Counted from the first letter of the stretch, positions 34,704 to 44,820 are shown. The stretch: DNA of 64,000 bases from Pseudovibrio sp. Tun.PSC04-5.I4 (GCF_900104145.1 NZ_FNLB01000006.1:3784501-3848500); one strand, 5' to 3'. Numbers and translations are program-made. Notes: a model not told the origin generated them from the letters alone.

Positions 34704-35639
34704 TCAGGCTGCTTGTCTTAGGCCGGGAATGGTGAGGTCGTGCTGGGCGATATGCTGTACGCCCTTCATTGCGGTCACAAAGCCGCGCTCTTCCATAATG
34801 CAGGACCAGCCATCGCCATCTCGTTCAATGCTGAAGAGGTTGTAGCGGGCAGGTGGCTTGTGTCCACCAAGGCCGTTGGAGGCGGAAGGTACACAGATGA
34901 CAGGTACAGCTCCGTCCGGACCATTTATTTCCATGCGAGTAGCGCGGTGGGTATGTCCGTGCAGGATCAGCTCTGCCCCGCATTTTGCGATGACATTCCT
35001 AAACCGGCTGGAACCAACGAGACGTTTGTACCAGGATGTTGCGCTCCGAACTGGCGGGTGATGCAACATGACAACGCGGAAATCTCCACGGCGCTTGGCA
35101 TGTTCTAGCTGATCTGCCAGCTCGCGGAGTTGGTTGTGGTCTATATGGCCGGTAGCCATAAACGGCCCTGTTGCTTTTGCGGAGGACAAGCCAATAATGG
35201 TGATGTTGTCTCGTCTGCGGACAAACGGGAAATGCAGTGCGTTGCCCAATGGGGGCGTTATGCCCAACTCAGGGTCACTCTGCATATACGGGCGCCAGGC
35301 ACTATAAGCCTGCTTGAGCGCTCCGGGCACATAAGCATCATGATTGCCGGGTGTCAGTGAAACCTTCTTTGGAGATCCCACAGTTGCGAGCCAGTCCTTG
35401 GCTCCAGCAACTTCTTTGGGAAGGGCGATGTTGACCAGATCCCCACAGAGCGCAATATGATCAGGCTCGTGCGCATGAATATCGCTAATAAGCGCATTCA
35501 AATAGGAGTTGGTCATGGCATGCGCGCGATTGCGCTGCCAATTGATATAGCCCAGCAGACGCTTGGAGAAAAGCTGAACAGGTTGAACGTTCGGCAAAGG
35601 ACCAAGGTGCGGATCAGATATATGTACAAGCTTAAACAT
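34704..35639 (-). CDS. Metallophosphoesterase
   Basis: A 311-residue calcineurin-like phosphoesterase with all metal-binding motifs: HISDPHLG near the start, LCGDLVN, GNHDAY, LHHPPV and HGHTHR. No signal peptide, so it is cytoplasmic. The family includes cAMP phosphodiesterase (CpdA-like) and lipid or nucleotide phosphatases; the sequence does not decide between them. It is convergent with the tail-anchored protein gene and monocistronic. Confidence 0.9.
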   Translation of the reverse strand: MFKLVHISDPHLGPLPNVQPVQLFSKRLLGYINWQRNRAHAMTNSYLNALISDIHAHEPDHIALCGDLVNIALPKEVAGAKDWLATVGSPKKVSLTPGNHDAYVPGALKQAYSAWRPYMQSDPELGITPPLGNALHFPFVRRRDNITIIGLSSAKATGPFMATGHIDHNQLRELADQLEHAKRRGDFRVVMLHHPPVRSATSWYKRLVGSSRFRNVIAKCGAELILHGHTHRATRMEINGPDGAVPVICVPSASNGLGGHKPPARYNLFSIERDGDGWSCIMEERGFVTAMKGVQHIAQHDLTIPGLRQAA

Positions 35640-36099
35640 GGCCTGCGCATCATCACCGCATTGGGCATAAGGTCAAGGTAATTTCCTCAAAATCGGCAAT
35701 TACCCTCAAGCGCCTTTAACAGAACGGCAACGCTGACGTCCAAATTGCCTTAAAGACAGGAGGATGGACGCAATACAGCGGTGTCGTGGTTGTTTTGAGT
35801 GTTCACTGCTGGAGTCCAGTGAAAGCGTTTTGTGCGGCGGAAATGTGTGAGAATTGCGGTAAGCATTATATGTTTCTCCTGCGATTCGAGGAACGCGGAT
35901 AAGATGACTAATATATGTTGGTGATGGGGCCGCCCTGCTTAATTTTTGGGCGAATGCTTAGTATTTGCACTCTTTCTACGCCTATCCTGAGGGTTGTGTA
36001 GTGTTTCTTTTGCAGGGGTGCTATGCAATTTTTGCATAGGTGATATTTCAATAATTTACCTATAGGTATCAGCTAGTTAACTTGATTGTGAGGTTGAAT
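35640..36099. other. Intergenic region with two palindromes upstream of a Nudix gene
   Basis: 460 bases with no gene seen. It separates two divergent genes and carries two perfect short palindromes near the Nudix gene (36021-36039 and 36057-36068). Confidence 0.5.
36021..36039. promoter_or_regulatory. Inverted repeat, candidate operator
   Basis: CTATGCAA-TTT-TTGCATAG, 8-bp perfect arms, 60 bases before the Nudix start. A second palindrome, TACCTATAGGTA (36057-36068), lies between it and the gene. Confidence 0.45.
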
Positions 36100-36570
36100 T
36101 TGGCAAGCTTGAAGACACAATTGATCAATCGAGTGGTCCAATCCGGTGCCCTGTTGACACGTGGAATGACGTTAGGTGTGCGTGTCGCAGCTTTTACAGC
36201 TGATAACCGAGTCCTTTTGGTTCGTCATCAATACTTGCCGGGTTGGTACTTTCCCGGCGGTGGCGTCGATACTGGTGAAACACTAGCAGAAGCTGCCCGG
36301 AGGGAACTGATGGAAGAAACCGGCTATGGGTGCAAACCTGATGTGGCTCTGCTTTCTATGTACTTTAACCGTGGTGGAACCGGGCGCGATCATGTGGGTT
36401 TCTTTAAGGTAGAGCTGACAGAGCAGGATTATGCGTGGAAGCGACCCAAACTGGAAATTGCGGAGGTGCAGTTGTTTGCGCTTGATGCCTTGCCTGAAGG
36501 CGTGAGCCCTGCGACGCTGCGTCGGTTGGAAGAATTGGCGGGTCGCGTTGTCCCTGATCCCTATTGGTAG
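36100..36570 (+). CDS. Nudix hydrolase
   Basis: A 156-residue Nudix pyrophosphohydrolase. The Nudix box is complete (GGVDTGETLAEAARRELMEE followed by T-G-Y), preceded by YLPGWYFPGG. A short N-terminal helix (SLKTQLINRVVQ) precedes the fold. The substrate is unknown; such small Nudix proteins hydrolyse NTPs, ADP-ribose or related compounds. TTG 36100 is chosen for GAGG 6 bases upstream; the frame is also open from TTG 36082. Confidence 0.85.
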   Translation: MASLKTQLINRVVQSGALLTRGMTLGVRVAAFTADNRVLLVRHQYLPGWYFPGGGVDTGETLAEAARRELMEETGYGCKPDVALLSMYFNRGGTGRDHVGFFKVELTEQDYAWKRPKLEIAEVQLFALDALPEGVSPATLRRLEELAGRVVPDPYW

Positions 36571-36893
36571 CGGTTTATCAGGGGCCTAAATTGCGGGGCT
36601 CTACGCTCTATAGCTACGCATCTGCACCTAGTTTTGGACTTTACGACACAATATTTGCGTGCTAGGTAAAACATCGAAATAATATTTCGTGTGCGCAGCA
36701 TGCGGCAGACTGAGATTTTTTGGGGACTGGCCTTATGGCAATTTGCTGGGAACAGCGACGACGAATGAACGCGCGGGATTTATTCTCGCGTGGTGCTTCG
36801 TGCCGTCCTTCCCCCAGTGTGCTCCCCTTTTCGGTCTAGATGCCGGAGCCGCACGGATCGACGGTCTTCTCCTTCGATTTGTGGTGTACTTAA
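36571..36893. other. Intergenic region between Nudix and GNAT genes
   Basis: 323 bases. An open frame at 36689-36952 runs into the GNAT gene in another frame and has no protein-like features, so I see no gene here. Confidence 0.45.
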
Positions 36894-37469
36894 ATGACTT
36901 CTTCAACGTGGTTGCTTCGGCAAGAAATCTCCTCAGACTATTTTCAAATTGAGCAGATGCAGGATGAAGCTTTTGGCCCTGCGCGGTTTGAACGAACTGC
37001 CTTCAAAATCAGAGATGGTGTGAAGCAGGAAACTAGCCTGTGCCTCGTTGGTGAGCTGGATGGCAAGATTGCCGGTTCCGTGAAGCTGACCCCGATTGTG
37101 ATCGGGGATAGCCCGTCCATGTTGCTTGGACCGTTGACTGTTCACTCTGCCTTCAAGGGCATGGGGCTTGGCGGATTATTGCTGCAAACCGTGGCTGCAA
37201 AGGCCAAAGAGCAGGGCGTGCAATCCATTTTGCTTGTTGGAGACCATCCGTATTACGGCCCGCATGGATACGAGCAGATTGCCCATGGGCATATCACCTT
37301 GCCCGGACCTGTTGATCTGGACCGGTTGCTGGTGTTGATGCTTGGCAAGGGGCCTGTACCGCAAGGAGCGGTTGTTGGTGGGTACAGAAAGCCTGCGCTT
37401 GTTGCCATGAAGCGAGAAGACGGATTGTTTCACGATATGCAGGAGCCGACTGCTGCGCTGGCACCTTGA
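36894..37469 (+). CDS. GNAT-family N-acetyltransferase (YhbS-like)
   Basis: A 191-residue acetyltransferase. The acetyl-CoA motif is VHSAFKGMGLGGLLLQ (G-x-G-x-G-G loop), preceded by LLGPLTV and followed by ILLVGDHPYYGPHGYEQ, typical of the YhbS group of GNAT proteins. The substrate is unknown. It is convergent with the large minus-strand operon, whose last gene ends 32 bases beyond it. Confidence 0.88.
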   Translation: MTSSTWLLRQEISSDYFQIEQMQDEAFGPARFERTAFKIRDGVKQETSLCLVGELDGKIAGSVKLTPIVIGDSPSMLLGPLTVHSAFKGMGLGGLLLQTVAAKAKEQGVQSILLVGDHPYYGPHGYEQIAHGHITLPGPVDLDRLLVLMLGKGPVPQGAVVGGYRKPALVAMKREDGLFHDMQEPTAALAP

Positions 37470-37501
37470 TACTCGTTGCGCAACGGACTTCGCATCCTGA
37501 T

Positions 37502-39586
37502 TTAATGTCCTTCTCGATACCATGTGAAGGAGAATAGCCCGAGCAACAGCGCAAGGCCGAGGAAGCCGATGAGAAGCGGATAACGGTCTATACCATTGAG
37601 AATGCTGGCGTCAGTCCGTTTCACTCCGATCCATCCATTGCCATGATACTTAGTGGTGGCCTGCTGTGCGATGATGTTTGGCACGGACAGGTTTTCCCCA
37701 TCATCCCCGCCAATGCGGAGGACAGCCCCACCGGTTTGCTCGGAAAGGTCTTTGAGTTTTTCCGGTGTGGAGATGACCTCCAGAAACTCACGTGGATTCG
37801 GCGGACCCACATTGATGAGTGCGGTATGTGCACCATCACTTGCAGAATAAAGCCCCAGCTCTTTGGCCTTGACTGCGGCGGTCCAAAGACCTGAGGCGTC
37901 TTTTTCCAGCTCAAGCTTTTCTGTTTTGCCTGAAGGCGTTGTAAGTGTGATCGGGTCAACAATTGTGGTCAATGTCTGTCGCTCAGTGATGAGGCTTGTA
38001 CCTCGAAGCGATAAGCGCAGGGCTTCCTCTTCCAGATCCGGCTCCTTCATCAACCAGTGGGCTAAACGGCGTAGGAGAGGCACGTGGGGTCCACCGCCTT
38101 CATACCCTCTTGCCCAGAGCCATACATGATCTGAGAGCAAGGTTGCGACGCGGCCTTTACCAACGCGACTGAGCACTAGCAATGGCTTATCCCCCAGCGC
38201 CGTCATTATGGGTTGGCCCTGCTGCACTTTGGCGTCTACCAACCGGTACCATTTTGCCCATTGCGGTGGGCTTTGATCTGCTCCAGGCAGCTCACGGGTC
38301 ACGGGATGGCGCATGCCAAGTTCCGACACCTTGGCGTAGAAGGGTTCCTCGAAGATCTTACCTGAGGGAGCGGCAGGAAGAACGCGGCCCAGTGGTGTTC
38401 TGAAAATACTGTTGGCCTCCGCGTAATCAGGTCCTCCAGCTATAAGCACAGCACCACCATCAGTTACATAGCGAGCAATGTTATCGAAATAGAGCAGAGG
38501 CAGTACACCGCGGCGCTCGTACCTATCAAAGATAATCAGGTCGAATTCGTCGATTTTGACGGAGAACAGTTCCCTCGTTGGAAATGCGATGAGAGAGAGC
38601 TGATTGATGGGGGTGCCATCCTGCTTTTCTGGTGGTCGCAAAATGGTGAAGTGAACCAGATCAACCGAGGCGTCAGACTTGAGAAGGTTGCGCCATGCGC
38701 GTTCGCCCGCATGCGGTGAACCGGATACCAGAAGTACGCGGAGGTTTTCGCGGATACCATCGATGGTCACCAAAGCACGGTTGTTGAGCGGCGTCAGTTC
38801 ACCTTCCAGTGCTTCCACCTCAAACTCGTAGATGTTTTGACCGCCATGTTCGATCTCGACAGCGATCTCGGCAGGATAACCGGAGGCGATGAGCTGCTTG
38901 GAAAGGATGTCTCCATTCCGGCGCACCGTTACTTCGGCGCGGTTGCCAAGCGGTTGGCTGGTGCCTTCTTCAATCATCTCCAGCTGGACAACTTGTGTAG
39001 AGCCGACAAGACCGAAACGGGGTGCCTTTGCGACTTTCAGGCGGCGGTCATATTCGCCTTCGCGGCCTGTAATCAATGCATGGATCGGAGCTGTAAAGCC
39101 GAGTTTCTCGATAGATTGGGGAACATCATGGATTTGGCCATCTGTGATGATGACAGCACCTGCAATCCGCTCGGGTGGTACATCTGCCAGTTCGTTGGCG
39201 ATTGCGGTAAAGGCGCGGGTGCCGTCTCCGCTTTCCATATCTGCTTCGCTGAGTTCGACTTGCCGCAGGTCAATACCTTCCAGTGACTGCAGTTGAGCTG
39301 TGAGATTGTCACGGGCGGCACGGGTAAGGTCTGCACGATCCTCTAACTGCTGGCTTTGGCTGTTGTCTGTTACCAACACCACAGTGCTTGGCAGGTATTC
39401 TCTGTCTTCCCGAAGGACAGCCGGGTTGAGCAGAGCAATCACCAGTAAAGCCAAGGCAAGCGCGCGCAGGGATGCGCCTCTCATGCTAACGTAAAAGAGA
39501 TAGGCGCAGGTCAGCGCGATGATCACACTAAGTACAATCACTGCCGGTAATGGCAAGAGCGGGTCTATGGAAAGGGACCATGTCAT
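37502..39586 (-). CDS. Large membrane protein of the MoxR/DUF58 operon (glutamine-amidotransferase-like middle)
   Basis: A 694-residue inner-membrane protein. Two N-terminal transmembrane helices (about 13-62) are followed by a periplasmic VWA-like region (STVVLVTDNSQSQQLEDR), beta-rich modules, a class I glutamine-amidotransferase-like fold (about 330-440, IARYVTDGGAVLIAGGPDYA) without an obvious catalytic Cys, and a C-terminal helix (about 670-690). It is the last gene of the moxR operon, 36 bases after the DUF4159 gene. Such proteins are widespread in alphaproteobacterial moxR operons, but their function is unknown. Confidence 0.82.
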   Translation of the reverse strand: MTWSLSIDPLLPLPAVIVLSVIIALTCAYLFYVSMRGASLRALALALLVIALLNPAVLREDREYLPSTVVLVTDNSQSQQLEDRADLTRAARDNLTAQLQSLEGIDLRQVELSEADMESGDGTRAFTAIANELADVPPERIAGAVIITDGQIHDVPQSIEKLGFTAPIHALITGREGEYDRRLKVAKAPRFGLVGSTQVVQLEMIEEGTSQPLGNRAEVTVRRNGDILSKQLIASGYPAEIAVEIEHGGQNIYEFEVEALEGELTPLNNRALVTIDGIRENLRVLLVSGSPHAGERAWRNLLKSDASVDLVHFTILRPPEKQDGTPINQLSLIAFPTRELFSVKIDEFDLIIFDRYERRGVLPLLYFDNIARYVTDGGAVLIAGGPDYAEANSIFRTPLGRVLPAAPSGKIFEEPFYAKVSELGMRHPVTRELPGADQSPPQWAKWYRLVDAKVQQGQPIMTALGDKPLLVLSRVGKGRVATLLSDHVWLWARGYEGGGPHVPLLRRLAHWLMKEPDLEEEALRLSLRGTSLITERQTLTTIVDPITLTTPSGKTEKLELEKDASGLWTAAVKAKELGLYSASDGAHTALINVGPPNPREFLEVISTPEKLKDLSEQTGGAVLRIGGDDGENLSVPNIIAQQATTKYHGNGWIGVKRTDASILNGIDRYPLLIGFLGLALLLGLFSFTWYREGH

Positions 39587-39622
39587 ATGTGCTGCTATGC
39601 TCCGCGTCGTCAGTGATAAGTG

Positions 39623-42436
39623 TTATTGGCCAATGCGTTCCAGCAGGGTCGGGATGTGAACCTGATCTGCCTTGTAGTTGCCTGTCATGGTGTACATAAG
39701 GATGTTGATGCCCACCCGAGCAGCCATCTCGCGTTGGTTACTATCCGTTGGAATGGTGGGGTAGAGATAGTTGCCCTGCGGATCTATCGCCCATGCTGCC
39801 GCAAAATCGTTGCCACTGATCATGATGGGGGAGACACCATCGCTGGCCCGCACAGGGCGGCTGCCGTCAGATGTTGTGGTGGTCGCCTGCACCCATAAGG
39901 GGCTTTGGTCATAGCGGCCCGGAAACTTTTCTAAAATGTAGAAGGTTTTGGTGAGCACATGATCCTGCGGGACGGGCTCAAGGCTGGGGACATCCAACCC
40001 TTGCAACAGTTGCTGTAGTTTGCGTTTGTTGCCGGAATTCGTTCCTGTTGTTGCATAGGCATCCCGTGTGTCAAAGAGGATGGTGCCGCCGTTGCGCATA
40101 TAGGCACCGATCCGGGACATAACCTCCGGGGCTGGTATCTGCATTTGCGGGTCGATGGGCCAGTAGATCAACGGGAAGAAAGCGAGTTCATGCTGTTGCA
40201 GGTCCAAACCTATCGGTGCTTCCGGCTCCAGCGCAGTGCGGTCTGACAGCAGACGGGTGAGGCCGAATAGCCCGGCGCGGCTGATTTCATCCACCTCGGG
40301 ATTACCTGTGATGACATAGGCAAGGCGTGTGTCCAGTGAGGCATCCAGTGCGAACTGCTCGCTTGTGCTTTGAGCCATGGCGCTGTCAGGGATAAGCGGA
40401 TTGATGGCTGATACAGCAAAGATTATCAGTGCAGCATGGGTAAAGTTGGTGCGTTGCAATTTGCCAGAGAGCCAGAGCAGGGCAAGGGTGTCCAGCAAGG
40501 CGAGCAGAATTGCAATGGAGAAGAACCAACCGCGTAGATCCATCGGTTTTTCTGAGGGGTAGCCTAATACGGTCGCCATGCTGAGTGGTTTCAGGTTCAA
40601 GGGGGTCAGCTCGTCTTCGTCTTCCAGCAAGTTCAGGGCGCGCGCTGCTTCTTCTGTTCCATAAAGGCCGGGAGGTGTTTCTCTTGATGGATGAGTGGTT
40701 GCAAAGTCGCGTTCTAAAATTGGCTGGTGGTTGATGGAGGGCGGGGTCAGTTTGCCATGTCCATCCAACATCTTCAGCAGAGGGAGAGCTGAAGCGGAGG
40801 TTGTGCCGTCGCTTTCCTCTGCATTGCTGTAGGAGGTTGTTGACGAGATGTTGGTGATTGCTCGCAGCATATCAACGAAGCCGCCGGACAGAGGCAGGTT
40901 GGACCATTTGGTATCCGGCGTGACATGGAACAGCACGATGGTGCCATTGCCCTGTTTTTTTGCGGTGACCAGAGGTGTTCCGTCTTCTAAGGATGCCCAT
41001 GTACGGTCTGGAAGATCGGCTGTGGGTTCAGCCAGAATCTGGCGATTTACGACCACATCTTTGGGGACATTAATGGAGCGGAACGGGCTGTTTTCTGAAA
41101 AGCTCTTTAGAGCTTGTGGGCTTTTCCAAGAAAGGGAGCCGCCGAGCTTTCTATCACCCAAACGCAAGCCAACAGGGATGAGGGAATCTTTATTTTCCGG
41201 CAGTTGCGGTCCAGCGAAGCGCACAAGTGTGCCGCCCTTGGAGACCCAGCTGGAGATATCTGCTTCTGTTTGTCTTGGGAGGGTTCCAACTTCGGCCAGC
41301 ACCAGAACAGAAATGCCCTTATCAAAATAATCTGAGACTGACGTGCTGATGTCAGTGCTCTTTGCTGGGGGAAGGTCCGCAAAGGGGGCAAGGGCGCGTT
41401 CCAGATAATAAAGCGGCGACAGCAGTGGTTGAGATCTGTCTGCGAAGCCGCCCGCGAACAGGCCAATTTTCCGCCTGCGCCAGCGCTCGTCAACCAGAAC
41501 TGTGCTGCCTGCGCTGGATTTGCCAAGGATGGCGAGCTTTGCAATGTCGTTGCGCAGTTCGGAAGGCAGGTCCAGCGAGATTTCAGCGGTTGATTGTCCG
41601 GCACTCATCTCGACTATTTGTTCTGCAATGGTTCGCTGTTTGCGGTCATAAGCACGGACTGTGAGGGTTTCCGGCAGCGGGGCTGGGTGACGTAGAACTG
41701 TTGTGGTCATCGCTCCGGCATTGTTTTGCAGCTTTTTCAGCGCATAGACCGGCGTATCTGATTGATAAATAAGGAAAGAATTTTCTTTGGTGTCTGCTGC
41801 ATTGGCAATGCGGGCCAGACCTTCAGCAAAACTGGTTCTTGTTGGCTCTTCCAGTGGAGAGGAGAACCACAGGATTGCGCCGGGAGGGTTTTGCTGGGCT
41901 TGTTTGCGCAGGGCGGGGAGTAACTCAGAACGGGCAGCTTGCCAGCCTTGCGGTGTTAACGCCCGCAGTTGGTCGCCCACTTCCTGAGCGCTGGACAAAC
42001 GCATGGGTTGCGCTGGGCCATCTGCTGTGGTGATCAGCATGACGGTTCTGTTGTTTTGTGCTGCGCCTTCTACCATGAGTTCGGCCATGCGGATCTGACG
42101 ATCCCAATCGGCTGATGCATCCCAGCCATTGTCCACGATGAGCCAAAGCGGGCCAGTTTTGGGCTGGGCAATGTCGAGTGGTTTCCAGACAGGACCAGCC
42201 ATGGCGATGATGAGGATCGCTGCCAGAACAAGACGGAGAAGGATCAGCCACCATGGTGTGTGTTGTGGTGTTTCTTCTCTATTCCTCAATGAAAGTAAGA
42301 GGCGGAGCGGGGGGAATTTAACCTGCGCGGGTTGCGGCGGTGTGGTGCGAAGCAGCCACCATAATGCGGGGAGGACCGCAAGTGTTGCCAAAACCCAGGG
42401 TGCGGCAAATCCAATTGGGAGAAGAGACCCGATCAT
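39623..42436 (-). CDS. BatA-like / DUF4159 domain membrane protein
   Basis: A 937-residue protein. The N-terminus has the aerotolerance-regulator (BatA) module: a first helix with IGFAAPWVLATLAVLPALWW, the basic KFPPLRLLLSLRN loop and a second helix. A long periplasmic part follows, then another helix near 650-670 and a C-terminal DUF4159 domain (about 725-935, LIYWPIDPQ and NGGTILFDTRDA). The ATGA start overlaps the DUF58 gene stop. In related operons these proteins work with MoxR ATPases in envelope stress or protein maturation; the exact role is unproven. Confidence 0.88.
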   Translation of the reverse strand: MIGSLLPIGFAAPWVLATLAVLPALWWLLRTTPPQPAQVKFPPLRLLLSLRNREETPQHTPWWLILLRLVLAAILIIAMAGPVWKPLDIAQPKTGPLWLIVDNGWDASADWDRQIRMAELMVEGAAQNNRTVMLITTADGPAQPMRLSSAQEVGDQLRALTPQGWQAARSELLPALRKQAQQNPPGAILWFSSPLEEPTRTSFAEGLARIANAADTKENSFLIYQSDTPVYALKKLQNNAGAMTTTVLRHPAPLPETLTVRAYDRKQRTIAEQIVEMSAGQSTAEISLDLPSELRNDIAKLAILGKSSAGSTVLVDERWRRRKIGLFAGGFADRSQPLLSPLYYLERALAPFADLPPAKSTDISTSVSDYFDKGISVLVLAEVGTLPRQTEADISSWVSKGGTLVRFAGPQLPENKDSLIPVGLRLGDRKLGGSLSWKSPQALKSFSENSPFRSINVPKDVVVNRQILAEPTADLPDRTWASLEDGTPLVTAKKQGNGTIVLFHVTPDTKWSNLPLSGGFVDMLRAITNISSTTSYSNAEESDGTTSASALPLLKMLDGHGKLTPPSINHQPILERDFATTHPSRETPPGLYGTEEAARALNLLEDEDELTPLNLKPLSMATVLGYPSEKPMDLRGWFFSIAILLALLDTLALLWLSGKLQRTNFTHAALIIFAVSAINPLIPDSAMAQSTSEQFALDASLDTRLAYVITGNPEVDEISRAGLFGLTRLLSDRTALEPEAPIGLDLQQHELAFFPLIYWPIDPQMQIPAPEVMSRIGAYMRNGGTILFDTRDAYATTGTNSGNKRKLQQLLQGLDVPSLEPVPQDHVLTKTFYILEKFPGRYDQSPLWVQATTTTSDGSRPVRASDGVSPIMISGNDFAAAWAIDPQGNYLYPTIPTDSNQREMAARVGINILMYTMTGNYKADQVHIPTLLERIGQ

Positions 42437-43359
42437 ACAGCATCTCCCCTCATCTTGTGTTGAGGAGCATTTGCCAGTCGCGCATGGAGCAGCATTAAAG
42501 GCTCAACCGCTGGGCGGTCTGTGTGATGCAGGGTGTAATTCCACCCGAACTTGCGGGCCAGTGTGGTTATCTGGTCTTTGTGGGCGGCCAACCGGCTCAG
42601 GTATTCCTGTTGCCAGGATTGGGCTTTGCCTGCCTTTAGCTTTTGGCCGCTTTCGGGGTCTTCAAACTGAGTTGGACCCGTAAACGGGAAGCTTTCTTCA
42701 ATCGGATCAAGGATCTGAACCAGATGACCTTTCGCGCCCGTGCTGGCGATGGTGGACATCCATGTTCCCAGTTTTTCTGGTGGATCCAGCAGATCGGAGA
42801 TCAAGATGACTTCAGAGAACCGGCGAATGCCTTCTGGTTTGGGCAGAGTTGTTTCCGGTTGTTCGTGAACCAGCGTCTCGGCAATGGTTTGAACGGCGTT
42901 TCTGTTGGCCAGAGGGCGGGTGAGCCCGGCAAGGCCAACACGTTCTCCGCTTTCGTTGAGCGCATAGGTGAGGGCGAGCATCAGCAATAAGGCACGGTTG
43001 CGCTTTGTGGTTGCCGCTTGTTTGCTTTGGAACCGCATGGACGCAGAAAGATCCGCCCAGACCCAGATGGTTTGGGCGGCTTCCCATTCCCGTTCGCGCA
43101 CATACAAGTTGTCATCTCGTGCAGACCGGCGCCAGTCGACCTGCTGGGCGGCCTCGCCCGCTCGGAAAGGGCGGAATTGCCAGAAGGTTTCGCCCGGACC
43201 AGCGCGTCGGCGTCCATGCCAGCCTGCGGTAACATTGGCTGCAATGCGACGTGCCTCTACCAGTAAGTCCGGCAGGGAGTTGGCAAGGTTTTGCGCTTCG
43301 CCAGTTAAGCCGAAGATGTTTTCCTGCGTGTCTTGAGGAGTGGTCCTCGAAGATAACAT
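42433..43359 (-). CDS. DUF58 domain protein
   Basis: A 308-residue cytoplasmic protein with the DUF58 signature DVxRTAR-like region (QQVDWRRSARDDNLYVRERE) and a VWA-like core starting WVWADLSASMRF (D-x-S-x-S MIDAS). DUF58 proteins are the usual partners of MoxR ATPases. It lies 23 bases after moxR and overlaps the DUF4159 gene by four bases. Confidence 0.92.
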   Translation of the reverse strand: MLSSRTTPQDTQENIFGLTGEAQNLANSLPDLLVEARRIAANVTAGWHGRRRAGPGETFWQFRPFRAGEAAQQVDWRRSARDDNLYVREREWEAAQTIWVWADLSASMRFQSKQAATTKRNRALLLMLALTYALNESGERVGLAGLTRPLANRNAVQTIAETLVHEQPETTLPKPEGIRRFSEVILISDLLDPPEKLGTWMSTIASTGAKGHLVQILDPIEESFPFTGPTQFEDPESGQKLKAGKAQSWQQEYLSRLAAHKDQITTLARKFGWNYTLHHTDRPAVEPLMLLHARLANAPQHKMRGDAV

Positions 43360-43382
43360 GGGCGATCCTGTCCAACTCGTGG

Positions 43383-44396
43383 TTAGGCGATGCGTTCTTT
43401 TATGTCTCGCAGGAGCTGGGGAATGGTTTTGCCATCAGCTCTGGCCGCAAATGTGAGGGCCATTCTGTGTTGGAGGACTGGTTCGGCCAGTGCCAGCACA
43501 TCATCCACGCTTGGCGACAGTCTGCCATCTGCCAATGCACGGGCGCGCACTGTTAGCATCAAAGCCTGACTGGCTCTCGGGCCGGGGCCCCACGCGATGT
43601 ATTGCGCCAGATCCTCAAAGCCATCGGCCTCGCCGGGGCGGGCTGCGCGCACGAGTTTCAAGATTGCATCCATCACGGATTCGCCAACAGGGATATGCCG
43701 GACGAGTTGTTGCATCTCGATCAGCTCTTCTACCTGCAAAACCTGTTTGGATTTGGTTTGAGTTGCGCCGGTGGTTTCAATCAAAATGCGACGCTCGGCG
43801 TCGATATCCGGGTAATGAACGTCAATTTGCATTAAGAACCGATCCAGTTGAGCTTCTGGCAGCGGGTACGTGCCTTCCTGCTCAAGTGGATTCTGAGTGG
43901 CCAGTACATGGAACGGCGCGGGCAGATCGTGGCGATGGCCTGCAATTGTGACATGGTATTCCTGCATGGCTTGCAGAAGGGCTGACTGTGTTCTTGGACT
44001 GGCGCGGTTGATCTCGTCTGCCATGAGAAGCTGTGCGAATACAGGGCCGGGAAGGAAGCGGAAGGAGCGTTTGCCGTCCGGGGCTTCCTCCATCACTTCT
44101 GACCCGAGAATATCGGAGGGCATCAGATCTGGGGTGAATTGGATGCGGCGTGCATCAAGCCCTAAAACTGTGCCAAGCGTTTCCACCAGTTTGGTTTTTG
44201 CAAGGCCGGGAACGCCAACCAGCAGGCCATGACCGCCTGCCAGAATTGTTACCAGCGTGCGCTCTACAACGCTTTCCTGACCAAAAATGGAACGGGCAAT
44301 TTCCTCTTTCGCTTGCCGGACTTTGTCGCAGGCCGCCTCTGTGCGGGCGACTATATCCTCTGGTTGCGGGGGCATGCCTGTCATATTGGTGTTCAT
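43383..44396 (-). CDS. MoxR-family AAA+ ATPase
   Basis: A 337-residue AAA+ ATPase of the MoxR proper group. Walker A GVPGLAKT (after AGGHGLLV), Walker B LLMADEINRA, then SPRTQSALLQAMQE and VLATQNPLEQEGTYPLPEAQ, all standard. It is thought to act as a chaperone with the DUF58 and VWA partners encoded next to it. It is the first gene of a four-gene minus-strand operon. It is separate from the norQ/norD pair near the window start. Confidence 0.95.
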   Translation of the reverse strand: MNTNMTGMPPQPEDIVARTEAACDKVRQAKEEIARSIFGQESVVERTLVTILAGGHGLLVGVPGLAKTKLVETLGTVLGLDARRIQFTPDLMPSDILGSEVMEEAPDGKRSFRFLPGPVFAQLLMADEINRASPRTQSALLQAMQEYHVTIAGHRHDLPAPFHVLATQNPLEQEGTYPLPEAQLDRFLMQIDVHYPDIDAERRILIETTGATQTKSKQVLQVEELIEMQQLVRHIPVGESVMDAILKLVRAARPGEADGFEDLAQYIAWGPGPRASQALMLTVRARALADGRLSPSVDDVLALAEPVLQHRMALTFAARADGKTIPQLLRDIKERIA

Positions 44397-44820
44397 CGCT
44401 GCTCTCTTTTCGTCGCGCTTTTTACAACCTTGCCTAGCTCATCTTCTCATCATACTCGGTTTTAAAAATGGCGATCTCTAGCAAATTTTTAGGCCTGTGC
44501 GTTTCTCCCACCTTTGTGGTACGCGCACGCAAACCTGTGCTGATGGCAGAGTTGGACCATATTTTACTGTGTGATGATGCGGTCGGGGTCAGAGCTTCCC
44601 TTGGTGTGCGGTTTGGGTTGGCCTATTGGTTGGGTCTACCCTAGCGGCATTTTTGTGAACAGATGGTGAGTCTCTGGCATGAGAACCGCTCTTCCCCTTA
44701 GATTTGAATGGTTATCGCAAAGGTATAACTTGGCGCAGCCTTGGCACGAGGGTAGCGTTGCAGCCTTTACAGCACCATATTACCCGTAAATACTCATTGA
44801 ATGCATTGGTGGACCAAGCC
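44397..44820. other. Divergent promoter region between moxR and the DUF1285 gene
   Basis: 424 bases with no gene seen. The DUF1285 frame is open from 44704, but the sequence before 44821 is unlike the family. Confidence 0.45.

Noticed and set aside
36689..36952. Open frame before the GNAT gene
   Set aside because: It runs into the GNAT coding region in a different frame and shows no features of a real protein.
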